Assembly (NCBI RefSeq): GCF_016894385.1
Contig: NZ_CP069812.1
Coordinates: 310,001 to 374,000, forward strand
DNA from: Cupriavidus oxalaticus
GTDB taxonomy: Bacteria; Pseudomonadota; Gammaproteobacteria; Burkholderiales; Burkholderiaceae
DNA length: 64,000 nucleotides
Direction: 5' to 3'
Shown here: one piece after another, positions 56,171-64,000 of the stretch
Numbering within the stretch: the stretch's first letter is position 1
Layout: the number at the start of each line of letters is the position of its first letter
The notes under the pieces: model-generated
The model's database searches: none
What the model was told of the DNA's origin: nothing
What the model saw: only the letters and a program-made list of their open reading frames with translations
Program-made: the position numbers and the translations under genes

Positions 56171-58024
56171 ATGGTCCAGAACGCAAAACCCGGCCGCGCG
56201 ATCGTCATTGGTGGCGCATCGGGATTCTGGGGCGACTCGCAGATCGCCGTCCCGCAACTGCTGCAGGAGCCGGGACTGGGCTACCTCGTCTTCGACTACC
56301 TCGCCGAAACCACCATGGCGATCCTTCAGCGCGCGCGCCTTCGTGCGCCGGAGCTTGGCTACGCCACGGATTTCGTCAGCGCGGCGCTGAAGCCCAACCT
56401 GCAAGCGCTGAAGCAGCGTGGGGTGCGCCTGGTGTCCAACGCAGGCGGCCTTAACCCGGCGGGCTGCCGCGATGCCATCCTTGCCCTGGCGCGAGAGCAA
56501 GGGCTGGACCTGAAGGTCGCTATCGTGTCCGGCGACGACGTGCTGGCGCTTCAGGAAAGCTTCCTGCCCTGGCCCGGCGACGAGGCCGATGCCGGGCTTC
56601 CCCGGCTGATGTCAGCCAACGCCTACCTCGGCGCCCTGCCCATTGCACAGGCACTGGACGCCGGCGCGGACATCGTCGTCACCGGCCGTTGCGTGGATAG
56701 CGCCGCGCTGCTCGGGATCGCCATCCACGAGTTCGGGTGGTCAATGCAGGACTACGACCGGCTGGCGCAGGGCAGCCTTGCCGGCCATCTGGTTGAGTGC
56801 GGCGCGCAGGCCACGGGTGGGCTGTTCACGGACTGGGAGCGCGTGCCGGACTGGACCAACATCGGATATCCGCTGGTGCGCATGACCGCCGACGGCGTGT
56901 TCGAACTCTACCAGCCGGGCGACGCGGGCGGGCTGGTGACGCGCCAGACCGTGGGCGAGCAATTGCTCTACGAGATCGGTGACCCGAAGGCGTATGCGCT
57001 GCCCGATGTCGTTTGCGACTTCTCCGAGGTCCGGATCGAGGACCTGCCGGGCTTCGAGGCCAGCGGCGGGCGGGTGCGCGTCAGCGGCGCACGGGGAAGG
57101 GCGCCCAGCGATTGCTACAAGGTGACCGCCACTTACCAGCAGGGTTACCAGATTGCGCTGATGATGGCGATTCGCGGACAGCGGGCGCTGGAGAAGGCCG
57201 AACGCACGGCGCAGGCCCTGCTTGCGCGCAGCCGCACCCTGATGGCCAGGAGCGGCCACGCCGACTACAGCGACACCCTGGTGGAACTGCTGGGCGCGGA
57301 ATCCATGTACGGGCCGCACCGCCGCGTGCGGGACAGCCGCGAAGTGGTGCTGCGCATTGCCGCCCAGCACGATGACAGGCAGGCGTTGGCTTTCCTGCAG
57401 AAGGAGGCGGCGTCAGCCGGCACATCGATGGGGCCGGGCACGCGCAGCCATTTCGGCGGACGTTCGGATATCCAGAGCGTGATCCGCACGGTCTCGTTCC
57501 TGCTTCCCAAGCAGGAAGTGACGGTGCAATGGAAGATGGCCGACGAGCCGGCGACAACCGTGGAGGTGCCAGCGGGTGGCGCGTCCTCGGAGCGGCCGGC
57601 AATCACCGCGCACGTGCCCGGCACATTCGCTGGGGATGCACAACGACCGGACGTGCGCTGCGTGGTGCGTATTCCGCTCGGCACGCTGGCGGTCGGGCGC
57701 AGCGGTGACAAAGGCAACGACGCCAATATCGGATTGATGGTGCGGGACCCGGCCTGGCTGCCGGTGGTCAGCGCGCAGGCGACGGCGGAGCGGGTACGCG
57801 ACTACTTTGCGCACCTGGTTGAAGGGCCGGTGAGACGGTACGAACTGCCGGAAATCGGCGCCTTCAACTTCGTACTGGAAAAGGCACTGGGCGGCGGTGG
57901 CTCCTGCAGCCTGCGTTCCGATCCGCTGGGAAAGTGCTACGCACAGATGCTGCTGGACATGGAAATCGAATGCCCCGCAGAGCTGTTGCCCGAAGGGAGC
58001 CGGGAAGCAGCCGCCGCTCGCTGA
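56171..58024 (+). CDS. AtuA-family protein (DUF1446 plus C-terminal AtuA-like domain)
   Basis: A 617-residue protein of the family named for acyclic terpene utilisation. The DUF1446 part (1-~450) begins AIVIGGASGFWGDSQIAVPQ and contains SNAGGLNPAGCRDA and VTGRCVDSAALLGIAIHEFGW. A C-terminal ~100-residue AtuA-like domain has PLGTLAVGRSGDKGNDANIGL. In some organisms these two parts are separate genes. Its activity is unknown; AtuA is found with geranyl-CoA carboxylase genes. It follows the alpha subunit by 80 bp. Confidence 0.87.
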   Translation: MVQNAKPGRAIVIGGASGFWGDSQIAVPQLLQEPGLGYLVFDYLAETTMAILQRARLRAPELGYATDFVSAALKPNLQALKQRGVRLVSNAGGLNPAGCRDAILALAREQGLDLKVAIVSGDDVLALQESFLPWPGDEADAGLPRLMSANAYLGALPIAQALDAGADIVVTGRCVDSAALLGIAIHEFGWSMQDYDRLAQGSLAGHLVECGAQATGGLFTDWERVPDWTNIGYPLVRMTADGVFELYQPGDAGGLVTRQTVGEQLLYEIGDPKAYALPDVVCDFSEVRIEDLPGFEASGGRVRVSGARGRAPSDCYKVTATYQQGYQIALMMAIRGQRALEKAERTAQALLARSRTLMARSGHADYSDTLVELLGAESMYGPHRRVRDSREVVLRIAAQHDDRQALAFLQKEAASAGTSMGPGTRSHFGGRSDIQSVIRTVSFLLPKQEVTVQWKMADEPATTVEVPAGGASSERPAITAHVPGTFAGDAQRPDVRCVVRIPLGTLAVGRSGDKGNDANIGLMVRDPAWLPVVSAQATAERVRDYFAHLVEGPVRRYELPEIGAFNFVLEKALGGGGSCSLRSDPLGKCYAQMLLDMEIECPAELLPEGSREAAAAR

Positions 58025-58074
58025 CCGGGTGGCAGGGCACTTCGCGACACACAACGAACCAGGAGACACGAGTG

Positions 58075-59124
58075 ATGCAAGCGATTTACCCATCAGCCTG
58101 CCAGGCTCAGAGCAGCGCGCGGCGGCGTCCCCCGCGACGGTATGGCGCGGCCGTGGCGATCGGCCTGGCTGCCCTCCTGTGGGGCGCCGCAGCCATTGCC
58201 CAGCCATCGCCCGCTGCCGGCACCGAACGCCTCGACAAGCCCGTGCGCATCATTGTTGCCTATGGCGCGGGCGGGGCATCGGACAGCATCGCCCGTTTCG
58301 TGGGCGACGGACTCTCCAGGCGTGCCGGAAAGCCCGTGATCGTAGAGAACAAGGCCGGTGCCGACGGCAACATCGCTGCCGAGTCCGCAGTCCGAGCCGC
58401 CACCGACGCATATACGCTGCTGGTGTCCGGTTCATCGACGCACGCGGCAAATGCCACCATCTACCGCAGACTTCCCTACGATCCTGAGGCGGACTTTACG
58501 CCGCTGGCGACAATGGCCAGCACACCGTTCGTGTTGCTCGTGAATCCCAGGCGCGTGCACGCCGCGACGTTCAGGGAGTTCCTGGCATGGGCCAGGAAGG
58601 AGAACAGTTCACTGTCCTTTGCCAGCGCCAACGTGGGCGGCCGTATCAGCGGTGAACTGTTCAAGCAACGAGCGGGCGTCAAGGCGGTCAACGTTCCTTA
58701 CAAGAACAGCAGCCAGGCCATGACGGACCTGATCGGCGGCCAGTTCGACTACTACCTGTGCGACATGGTCACGGCGCTGCCGCAGATCCAGGCTGGCACG
58801 GTGCGTGCGCTGGCGATCTCCAGCGCCGAACGCGCGCCGTCGTTACCCGATGTGCCGACGCTGGCGGAAAGCGGCTTCCCGGACTTCGACGTCAGTTCGT
58901 GGATCGCCATCTGGAGCGCCAACGCGTCGACCCCCCAGCCTGTGGCCAGGCTGTTGTCGCGCTGGATCGCGGAGACGCTCGACTCGTCCGGTGGGCGCCA
59001 GTTCCTGGTGGGCAAGGGGCTGATTCCGGCCAAGGTCGCGCCGACGCATCTGCAGGAGCTGCAGCGGCGCGACACCAGGCTTTGGGGGAAAATCATCGTC
59101 GACGCGGGGATGCAGCAGCCATGA
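58075..59124 (+). CDS. Tripartite tricarboxylate transporter receptor (Bug family), second copy
   Basis: A 349-residue periplasmic receptor. The long signal region (GAAVAIGLAALLWGAAAIAQP) follows a basic stretch (SARRRPPRRYG). The core has KPVRIIVAYGAGGASDSIARFV, VIVENKAGADGN and VNVPYKNSSQAMTDLIGGQFDYYL. ATG 58075 has aggaga; an adjacent GTG is possible. It ends the carboxylase set and is convergent with a LysR gene 14 bp away. Again there is no TctAB pair. Confidence 0.92.
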   Translation: MQAIYPSACQAQSSARRRPPRRYGAAVAIGLAALLWGAAAIAQPSPAAGTERLDKPVRIIVAYGAGGASDSIARFVGDGLSRRAGKPVIVENKAGADGNIAAESAVRAATDAYTLLVSGSSTHAANATIYRRLPYDPEADFTPLATMASTPFVLLVNPRRVHAATFREFLAWARKENSSLSFASANVGGRISGELFKQRAGVKAVNVPYKNSSQAMTDLIGGQFDYYLCDMVTALPQIQAGTVRALAISSAERAPSLPDVPTLAESGFPDFDVSSWIAIWSANASTPQPVARLLSRWIAETLDSSGGRQFLVGKGLIPAKVAPTHLQELQRRDTRLWGKIIVDAGMQQP

Positions 59125-59138
59125 AGAGCGTGGCGCGT

Positions 59139-59993
59139 TCAGCGCGGCGAAATCAGGCGGCTGATGCCCAGCGCGCTCTCGCCGAGCTTGTCGGTGCGGG
59201 CATAGAGCCGGTAGCTGATGGTCGGCAGCGCTGGCATGCCGGCGTGAGGGTCCAGGACCTTCAGGTCGGGGGCCAGCATCTCCACGGTGCGCGGCGTGAC
59301 CCCCATGCCCGCCCGCAATGCAGCCCGGATACCCGCCAGCGTCGAGGTCTGGAAGGCAACCCGCCAGGGGATGCCGGCTTCCGACAGGGACTTGATCGCC
59401 ATGCTGTGGAACGGGCAGGCGCCTTCGATGAGCACAAGCGGCACCGGCGCGCCGGGCTGATGGTGGTACCGCGCGCCTGCGATCCAGGTGACAGGCGAGG
59501 TGCGCAGCACGACCTGATCGAACTCCGGGTTCGGCACAGGGTCAAGCATGACGACCAGGTCGATATCGCCGCGGCGCAGGGACGAGGTCAGCCAACGGCG
59601 GCGGCCAACCTGGATGTCCACGCGCAGGCCGGGAAAGGCCTCGGCACACATCTTCAGGTACTCGGGAATCAGCGAGTCGACGGCGTCAGCGCAAGCCCCG
59701 ACTTTCACGGGCTCGTCGAAGCCCTTCTGGGTCATGGCGCGATAGGCCTCGTCGTTAAGGCCTACGATGCGGCGCGCATAGTCGAGGAGTCGGCTGCCCG
59801 CCATGGTCAGACGCTTGCTGCGGCCGACGCGCTCGAACAATTCACAGCCGAGCGCCGCCTCCAGTTTCTGCATCTGCTGGGACACGGCGGCCTGGGTGCG
59901 GAAGACCTGTTCCGCCGCCACAGCGAAGTTTTCCTTTTCCGCCACGGCAACAAAGGTGCGAAGCAGGCCGATGTCAAGGTTGCGAAAGCTCAT
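59139..59993 (-). CDS. LysR-family transcriptional regulator, first copy
   Basis: A 284-residue regulator. The HTH (residues ~5-60) has NLDIGLLRTFVAVAEKENFAVAAEQVFRTQAAVSQQ, here cited as NLDIGLLRTFVAVAEKE and AAVSQQMQKLE. An effector-binding domain follows. It is divergent from the enoyl-CoA hydratase gene across 71 bp, so control of that gene and the CaiB-type gene is likely. The start ATG 59993 gives the standard N-terminus. Confidence 0.9.
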   Translation of the reverse strand: MSFRNLDIGLLRTFVAVAEKENFAVAAEQVFRTQAAVSQQMQKLEAALGCELFERVGRSKRLTMAGSRLLDYARRIVGLNDEAYRAMTQKGFDEPVKVGACADAVDSLIPEYLKMCAEAFPGLRVDIQVGRRRWLTSSLRRGDIDLVVMLDPVPNPEFDQVVLRTSPVTWIAGARYHHQPGAPVPLVLIEGACPFHSMAIKSLSEAGIPWRVAFQTSTLAGIRAALRAGMGVTPRTVEMLAPDLKVLDPHAGMPALPTISYRLYARTDKLGESALGISRLISPR

Positions 59994-60064
59994 GTCGAAT
60001 AGCGTTGCGGCCGCTGCTTGCAAGAGGCGGTGATTTCCAACATTAACCCTCGGGATTGACCAGC

Positions 60065-60964
60065 ATGACTTCCAGCGTATCGCCCACACTCATCGAAACT
60101 GCGGCCCCGACCGCCACTGCGGAGGCGCCGTTCGTTCGCACTGCCATTGACGGCGCGGTTTTTCGCATTGAGCTTAACCGATCCGACGCGAGGAATCCAC
60201 TGAGCGCCGAGATGGTTACGGCATTGTCAAAGGCAGTGGATCGGGCCGAGCAGATGGATGACGTGCGCGTCATTCTTTTCACCGCGGCAGGCAAGGCCTT
60301 CAGTGCCGGCGGAGACCTTGGCAATATCACTGACCGCCTGGCAGTCAAGCCCGGCGCGGATGGCCGGGACCCCATCGCGGTAGGCAACCGGCGCTATGGC
60401 GAGTTCCTGTCCCGGCTCGCGCAATCGCCGAAGGTTACGGTAGCCTGCGTGAACGGGGCTGCCATGGGCGGTGGCGCCGGCCTGGTATGCGCGGTGGATA
60501 TCGCCGTGGGCTCCCCGGCGGCACGGTTCGGCTTTCCGGAGGCCGGCATCGGCCTGGTGCCAGGGCAAATCCTCCCTTTCGTCAGCGCACGCGTGGGCGA
60601 CCAGGTGGCGCGCCGGCTCATGCTCACCGGCGAACGGATCAATGGCGTAGAGGCGCACCGTATCGGCTTGCTGGATTACCTTGCCCAATCCGAGGAGGCA
60701 CTGCCAGTGCGCGTGCAGGAAGTTCTGGAATTCGTCGTGGCCACGGCACCCGCGGCCAGCGTCGCGACCAAGTCCCTGCTGGCACAGGCCCGCCCGCTGT
60801 CAGCCCAGCCGCACGAGGCATTGAAAAACTACCTGGATGCAGCCTCCGTGAAGTTTGCGCAGCAGATGCGCTCCGAGGCGGTGGAAGGTGTAACCGCCGC
60901 GCGGGAGCGCCGGCCGGCGCGCTGGAACGTGGGTGCCGGACTGCCGCCGCTGGCGGCCAACTGA
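60065..60964 (+). CDS. Enoyl-CoA hydratase/isomerase family protein
   Basis: A 299-residue crotonase. The oxyanion-hole parts are KAFSAGGDLGNI and NGAAMGGGAGLVCAVDIAV. FGFPEAGIGLVPG provides a Glu usual in hydratases, and the C-terminus is helical. An N-terminal extension (~35 residues) is present. It may hydrate the glutaconyl-type product of the carboxylase set (AtuE- or LiuC-like role), but this is inferred from context only. The start is ATG 60065; a TTG three codons earlier is less likely. Confidence 0.88.
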   Translation: MTSSVSPTLIETAAPTATAEAPFVRTAIDGAVFRIELNRSDARNPLSAEMVTALSKAVDRAEQMDDVRVILFTAAGKAFSAGGDLGNITDRLAVKPGADGRDPIAVGNRRYGEFLSRLAQSPKVTVACVNGAAMGGGAGLVCAVDIAVGSPAARFGFPEAGIGLVPGQILPFVSARVGDQVARRLMLTGERINGVEAHRIGLLDYLAQSEEALPVRVQEVLEFVVATAPAASVATKSLLAQARPLSAQPHEALKNYLDAASVKFAQQMRSEAVEGVTAARERRPARWNVGAGLPPLAAN

Positions 60965-61005
60965 ACAGCAAGCTTCGCACGTCAACATTCTGGAGGAAAC
61001 GAGCA

Positions 61006-62199
61006 ATGGCATCACTGGACGGCTTGAAGGTCGTGGACCTGTCCCGGGTACTTGGCGGTCCGCTGTGTGGGCAGATTCTCGGCGATCATGGTGCCAACGT
61101 GATCAAGGTAGAGGGTCCGATGGGCGATGAGACGCGTACCTGGGGGCCGCCCTTCAATGAGGCGGGCATGGCCTCGTACTTCGCCGGCATCAATCGCAAC
61201 AAGCGCACCGTATGCCTCGACCTCGCGTTGCCCGAGGGACGCGCAGTGCTGATGCAATTGCTTGCCGACGCGGATGTGCTGATCGAGAACTTCAAGGTTG
61301 GCACGCTGGAGCGTTGGGAGATGGGCTATGACGACGTGCTCTCCACACGCTTTCCGAGGCTCATCCATTGCCGTGTCACCGGCTTCGGTGCGACGGGGCC
61401 GCTCGGCGGGCTGCCCGGCTACGACGCTGCGGTGCAGGCGCTCGGTGGCATCATGAGCATCAATGGCGATCCGGATGGCATGGCTACGCGTGTCGGCGTG
61501 CCGATCGTGGATGTGACGACCGGATTGAGCGCCGTCATCGGCGTCTTGCTGGCCTTGCACGAGCGCGAGCGCAGCGGCAGGGGGCAATCCATCGAGTCGG
61601 CCCTGTACGACAACGCGCTGTTTTCGCTATACCCGCACTCCATCAACACACTATTCACCGGCAAGGCTCCAATGAGGTCCGGCAATGGCCATCCGAACAT
61701 CGCGCCCTACGATACCTATGCGACGGCCACCGAGCCCATCTATCTCGCGGTCGGCAACAACGGCCAGTTTCAGCGGCTGTGCGAAGCGGTGGAGCGCACG
61801 GAACTGGCGGCCGATGCGCGCTACGTGACCAATGCCCAGCGCGCCGTGCATCGCTTCGAGCTCAAGCGCGATCTCGAGGCGGCCTTCAGCCGCTTCGAAG
61901 CGCAGTCGCTGTTCGAGCGCCTGGTGGCGGCTGGCGTGCCGTGCGGTGTCATCCACAACGTCGTCGAGGCACTGAACCACCCGCATACCGCGCACCGTGG
62001 CATGGTGGCAGAAATCGGCAACTTCAAGTCGGTCGCTTCCCCCGTCAAACTCAGCCGCACACCGGCAACGTACCGTGAGGCGCCGCAACAGATTGGCGCC
62101 AGCACGGTGGAGGTGCTGCGCGAGGCAGGCCTTACCGATTCACAAATTGAAAGGCTAATTGACCAGGGCGTGGCGCTTCAGCGAAGGCAGGTTTCGTAA
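61006..62199 (+). CDS. CaiB/BaiF-family CoA-transferase
   Basis: A 397-residue family III CoA-transferase. Asp169 in GVPIVDVTTGL is at the place of the acyl-carrying Asp of formyl-CoA transferase. The N-terminus has GLKVVDLSRVLGGPLCGQILGDHGA and the middle NRNKRTVCLDLALPEG. It may activate an organic acid using another acyl-CoA. An aggagg-like site (tggaggaaac) precedes ATG 61006, which is 41 bp after the hydratase stop. It is convergent with the second LysR gene. Confidence 0.92.
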   Translation: MASLDGLKVVDLSRVLGGPLCGQILGDHGANVIKVEGPMGDETRTWGPPFNEAGMASYFAGINRNKRTVCLDLALPEGRAVLMQLLADADVLIENFKVGTLERWEMGYDDVLSTRFPRLIHCRVTGFGATGPLGGLPGYDAAVQALGGIMSINGDPDGMATRVGVPIVDVTTGLSAVIGVLLALHERERSGRGQSIESALYDNALFSLYPHSINTLFTGKAPMRSGNGHPNIAPYDTYATATEPIYLAVGNNGQFQRLCEAVERTELAADARYVTNAQRAVHRFELKRDLEAAFSRFEAQSLFERLVAAGVPCGVIHNVVEALNHPHTAHRGMVAEIGNFKSVASPVKLSRTPATYREAPQQIGASTVEVLREAGLTDSQIERLIDQGVALQRRQVS

Positions 62200-62276
62200 T
62201 GCGGCAACAATTTTCTTAACCAACACAAGGGTGATCCCCCAGCCCTGCGCGTCGCGGACGCATCGCATATCCGCCG

Positions 62277-63203
62277 CTACCACGCGCTGTCCGCACCGCC
62301 CGGGCCGCGGGTGCGGTGGCCGGCAAACCGCTCGAGCATGAAATCCACCAGCGCCCGCACCTTGTCGGGCCGGTGGTTGCGCGCCGGGAACACCAGGTAG
62401 ATGTCCGCCGGCGCCAGTTGCCACTGCGGCAGCACGCGGCGCAGCGCGCCGCTGCGCAGGTGCTCGGCCACGTCCCATTCGGAGCGCACCAGCAGCCCTT
62501 GCCCGTCGAGTGCCCATGCCAGCGCCGATTCGCCGTCGTTGGTGCTCATGGTGCCGCGCACCTTGACCGTTTCCTGCTGCGCGCCGCTGCGCAGGTGCCA
62601 GGTGCCGAAGGTCTCGTCGGCCTCGCGGATAAAGATGCAGTTGTGCCGCGCCAGCTCGCGCGGATTCGCCGGCTCGCCGGCGGCCTGCAGGTAGGACGGC
62701 GCGGCGCATAGCAGGCGGCGGTTATTGGCGAGCAGCCGCGCGGTGAGCCGCACGTCGGGCAGCTCGCCGAAATGGATCAGCGCGTCCAGGCCCTGTTCGA
62801 CCAGGTTGAGCGGCCGGTCGCTCAGGTGCAGCTGCACCTCGATCCTGGGAAACGCGCGCGCGAATGCCGACAGCGCCGGCGCGATATGGCGGCGGCCGAA
62901 ACCCAGCGTTGCCCCGATCTTCAGCAGGCCGTGCGGCGTGCCGCTGCTGCCGGCGATGGCGCGTTCCAGCGCTTCCATTTCCGCCAGGATGCGCGCACCT
63001 TCGACCAGGTAGCTTTCGCCCTCCGGCGTCAGGCTGATGCGGCGCGTGGTCCGGTGCAGCAGCCGCACGCCCAGCCGTGCCTCCAGCGCGGCCAGGCGCT
63101 TGCTGACCGCGGGCGGCGTCACGCCCAGTTCCTGCGCGGCCGCGGCCAGGCTGCCGTGCTTGTTGATGCACTGGAAGAAGGCGAGGTCGGAGAAGTTGTC
63201 CAT
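62277..63203 (-). CDS. LysR-family transcriptional regulator, second copy
   Basis: A 308-residue regulator with the HTH at the N-terminus (FQCINKHGSLAAAAQELGVTP; SKRLAALEARLGV) and an effector domain of the CrgA/AaeR type (LLKIGATLGFGRRHIAPAL). It is divergent from the third Bug gene across 102 bp and probably regulates it. Confidence 0.91.
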   Translation of the reverse strand: MDNFSDLAFFQCINKHGSLAAAAQELGVTPPAVSKRLAALEARLGVRLLHRTTRRISLTPEGESYLVEGARILAEMEALERAIAGSSGTPHGLLKIGATLGFGRRHIAPALSAFARAFPRIEVQLHLSDRPLNLVEQGLDALIHFGELPDVRLTARLLANNRRLLCAAPSYLQAAGEPANPRELARHNCIFIREADETFGTWHLRSGAQQETVKVRGTMSTNDGESALAWALDGQGLLVRSEWDVAEHLRSGALRRVLPQWQLAPADIYLVFPARNHRPDKVRALVDFMLERFAGHRTRGPGGADSAW

Positions 63204-63261
63204 TGGTGAATTGCATGAACTAAAGAAGTAACGGTACCTGAATTATGTTTCTGTCAGGCAA

Positions 63262-63270
63262 TGATACGAT
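63262..63270 (+). promoter_or_regulatory. Possible extended -10 for the third Bug gene
   Basis: TGaTACGAT has an extended-10 TG and four of six -10 matches (TAcgAT) about 36 bp before the GTG start. The -35 at proper spacing is poor. Confidence 0.3.
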
Positions 63271-63305
63271 CGTTTCCACAACAATTCATCCCACAGGAGA
63301 CGCCC

Positions 63306-64000
63306 GTGAAACTTGTCCGCCTGACTGCCTTGCTGGCCTGTGCCGCAGCTTGCGCCGCCATTGCCGGCACCGCCGCCGCCCAGTCCTATCCCCAGCGCCC
63401 GGTCCGCCTGATCGTGCCCTATGCCCCCGGCGGCAGCGCCGACATCGCCGCGCGCCTGGTCGCCGATGCCTGGGCCAGGAGCATGGGCGGCACCATCGTG
63501 GTGGAGAACCGCGCCGGCGCGGGCGGCAACATCGGCGTCGACGCGGTCGCCAAGGCGCCCGCCGATGGCTACACCGTCGGCCTGCAGACGGTGTCGCTGG
63601 CCATCAATCCCGGCCTGTTCCCGCGCATGCCGTACGACACGCTGAAGGATCTCGCGCCGATCGGCATGGTCGCCAGCTCGCAGCACGTGCTGGTGGTCAA
63701 CAACAACATCCCGGCGAAAACGCTGCCGGAACTGATCGCCGCGGCCAAGGCCCAGCCGGGCAAGCTGACCTACGGCTCGGCCGGCAATGGCAGCACCTTC
63801 CATATGTCGGCCGAGCTGTTCAAGTCCGTGGCCAACGTGCAGATCGTCCACGTGCCGTACCGCGGCGGCGGCCCGGCGCTGGTCGACACCATTGCCGGCC
63901 AGGTCGACATGAGCTTCCCGGTGGTGTCCGCGGCCCAGCAGCATGTGCAGGGCGGCAAGCTCAAGGCGCTGGCCGTGACCGGTTCGAAGCGCTCCGCCCA
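63306..64000 (+). CDS. Tripartite tricarboxylate transporter receptor (Bug family), third copy, cut by the window end
   Basis: The first 231 residues of a periplasmic receptor; the gene continues beyond 64000. It begins with GTG at 63306 (protein MKLVRLTALLACAAACAAIAG), with caggaga 5 nt before it. The signal peptide ends near TAAAQS. The core has QRPVRLIVPYAPGGSADIAARL, VVENRAGAGGNIGVDAVAKA and VHVPYRGGGPALVDTIAGQVDM. It is divergent from a LysR gene, a common pairing for Bug receptors. Confidence 0.9.
   Translation, partial: MKLVRLTALLACAAACAAIAGTAAAQSYPQRPVRLIVPYAPGGSADIAARLVADAWARSMGGTIVVENRAGAGGNIGVDAVAKAPADGYTVGLQTVSLAINPGLFPRMPYDTLKDLAPIGMVASSQHVLVVNNNIPAKTLPELIAAAKAQPGKLTYGSAGNGSTFHMSAELFKSVANVQIVHVPYRGGGPALVDTIAGQVDMSFPVVSAAQQHVQGGKLKALAVTGSKRSA

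Noticed and set aside
43463-58024. Biosynthetic cluster (polyketide or siderophore) because of ligase, SDR, thiolase-like and carboxylase genes
   Set aside because: No ketosynthase, acyl or peptidyl carrier protein, or condensation domain is present; dehydrogenases, hydratases, racemase and Bug receptors point to degradation.

Overview
The window is high-GC chromosomal DNA of a beta-proteobacterium, most likely Cupriavidus or a close Ralstonia relative. The evidence is the gene order: lolB-ispE-tRNA-Gln-prs-rplY-pth, kdsD-lptC-lptA-lptB-rpoN-hpf-ptsN-hprK-rapZ, and ftsY beside two M16 peptidases, rsmD and coaD. Several periplasmic 'Bug' solute receptors, a family strongly expanded in this group, also fit. 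The genus is inferred from organisation and protein character, not from a database search.

Bases 1 to about 41200 are a housekeeping backbone. In order they hold: ftsY (5' part only), an M16 peptidase pair, rsmD, coaD, a ferredoxin and a PhoX-type phosphatase (1-7500); pth, rplY, prs, tRNA-Gln, ispE, lolB and a large TPR protein (7700-14000); mutM, a dynamin-like GTPase and mutY (14100-18600); a Lon-N-domain protein, rapZ, a PsiF-repeat protein, hprK, ptsN, hpf and rpoN, i.e. the PTS-Ntr/sigma-54 cluster (18600-24650); lptB, lptA, lptC and kdsD for LPS export and Kdo synthesis (24800-28100); a Kef-type antiporter, a ribbon-helix-helix protein, a DJ-1/PfpI protein, apt, a LysE-type exporter, a Na/Pi-cotransporter-like protein, an adenosine-specific-kinase-family protein and a histidine phosphatase (28250-35800); then uvrA, an MFS exporter and ssb (35800-41140). 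Several clear factor-independent terminators separate the units.

The ssb terminator marks a change. It is followed by a short stretch resembling the 5' end of a group II intron and by the severed C-terminus of an acyl-CoA ligase (41198-41437). An accessory catabolic region then runs to the window end. IclR and a divergent Bug receptor precede an operon-like set on the plus strand: MFE-2-type SDR, hydratase-2 (MaoC), acyl-CoA ligase, acyl-CoA dehydrogenase, an SCP2-type thiolase-like protein without the nucleophilic Cys, its DUF35 Zn-ribbon/OB partner, and an alpha-methylacyl-CoA racemase with its His/Asp/Glu triad. This is close to the inventory used by peroxisomes to shorten 2-methyl-branched acyl-CoAs. 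After a 324-bp gap with a perfect 15-bp palindrome comes a second set resembling the acyclic-terpene (Atu) / leucine carboxylase systems: carboxyltransferase, AtuD-like dehydrogenase, biotinylated carboxylase subunit, AtuA-family protein and another Bug receptor. LysR genes, an enoyl-CoA hydratase, a CaiB-type CoA-transferase and a third Bug receptor (cut by the window edge) end the region.

The main proposal is that 42400-62200 encodes an undescribed pathway for a methyl-branched, probably isoprenoid or alicyclic, carboxylic acid. In it, beta-oxidation with (R)-specific enzymes and a racemase would be coupled to a biotin-dependent carboxylation module and a thiolase/aldolase step. The substrate cannot be named from sequence alone.
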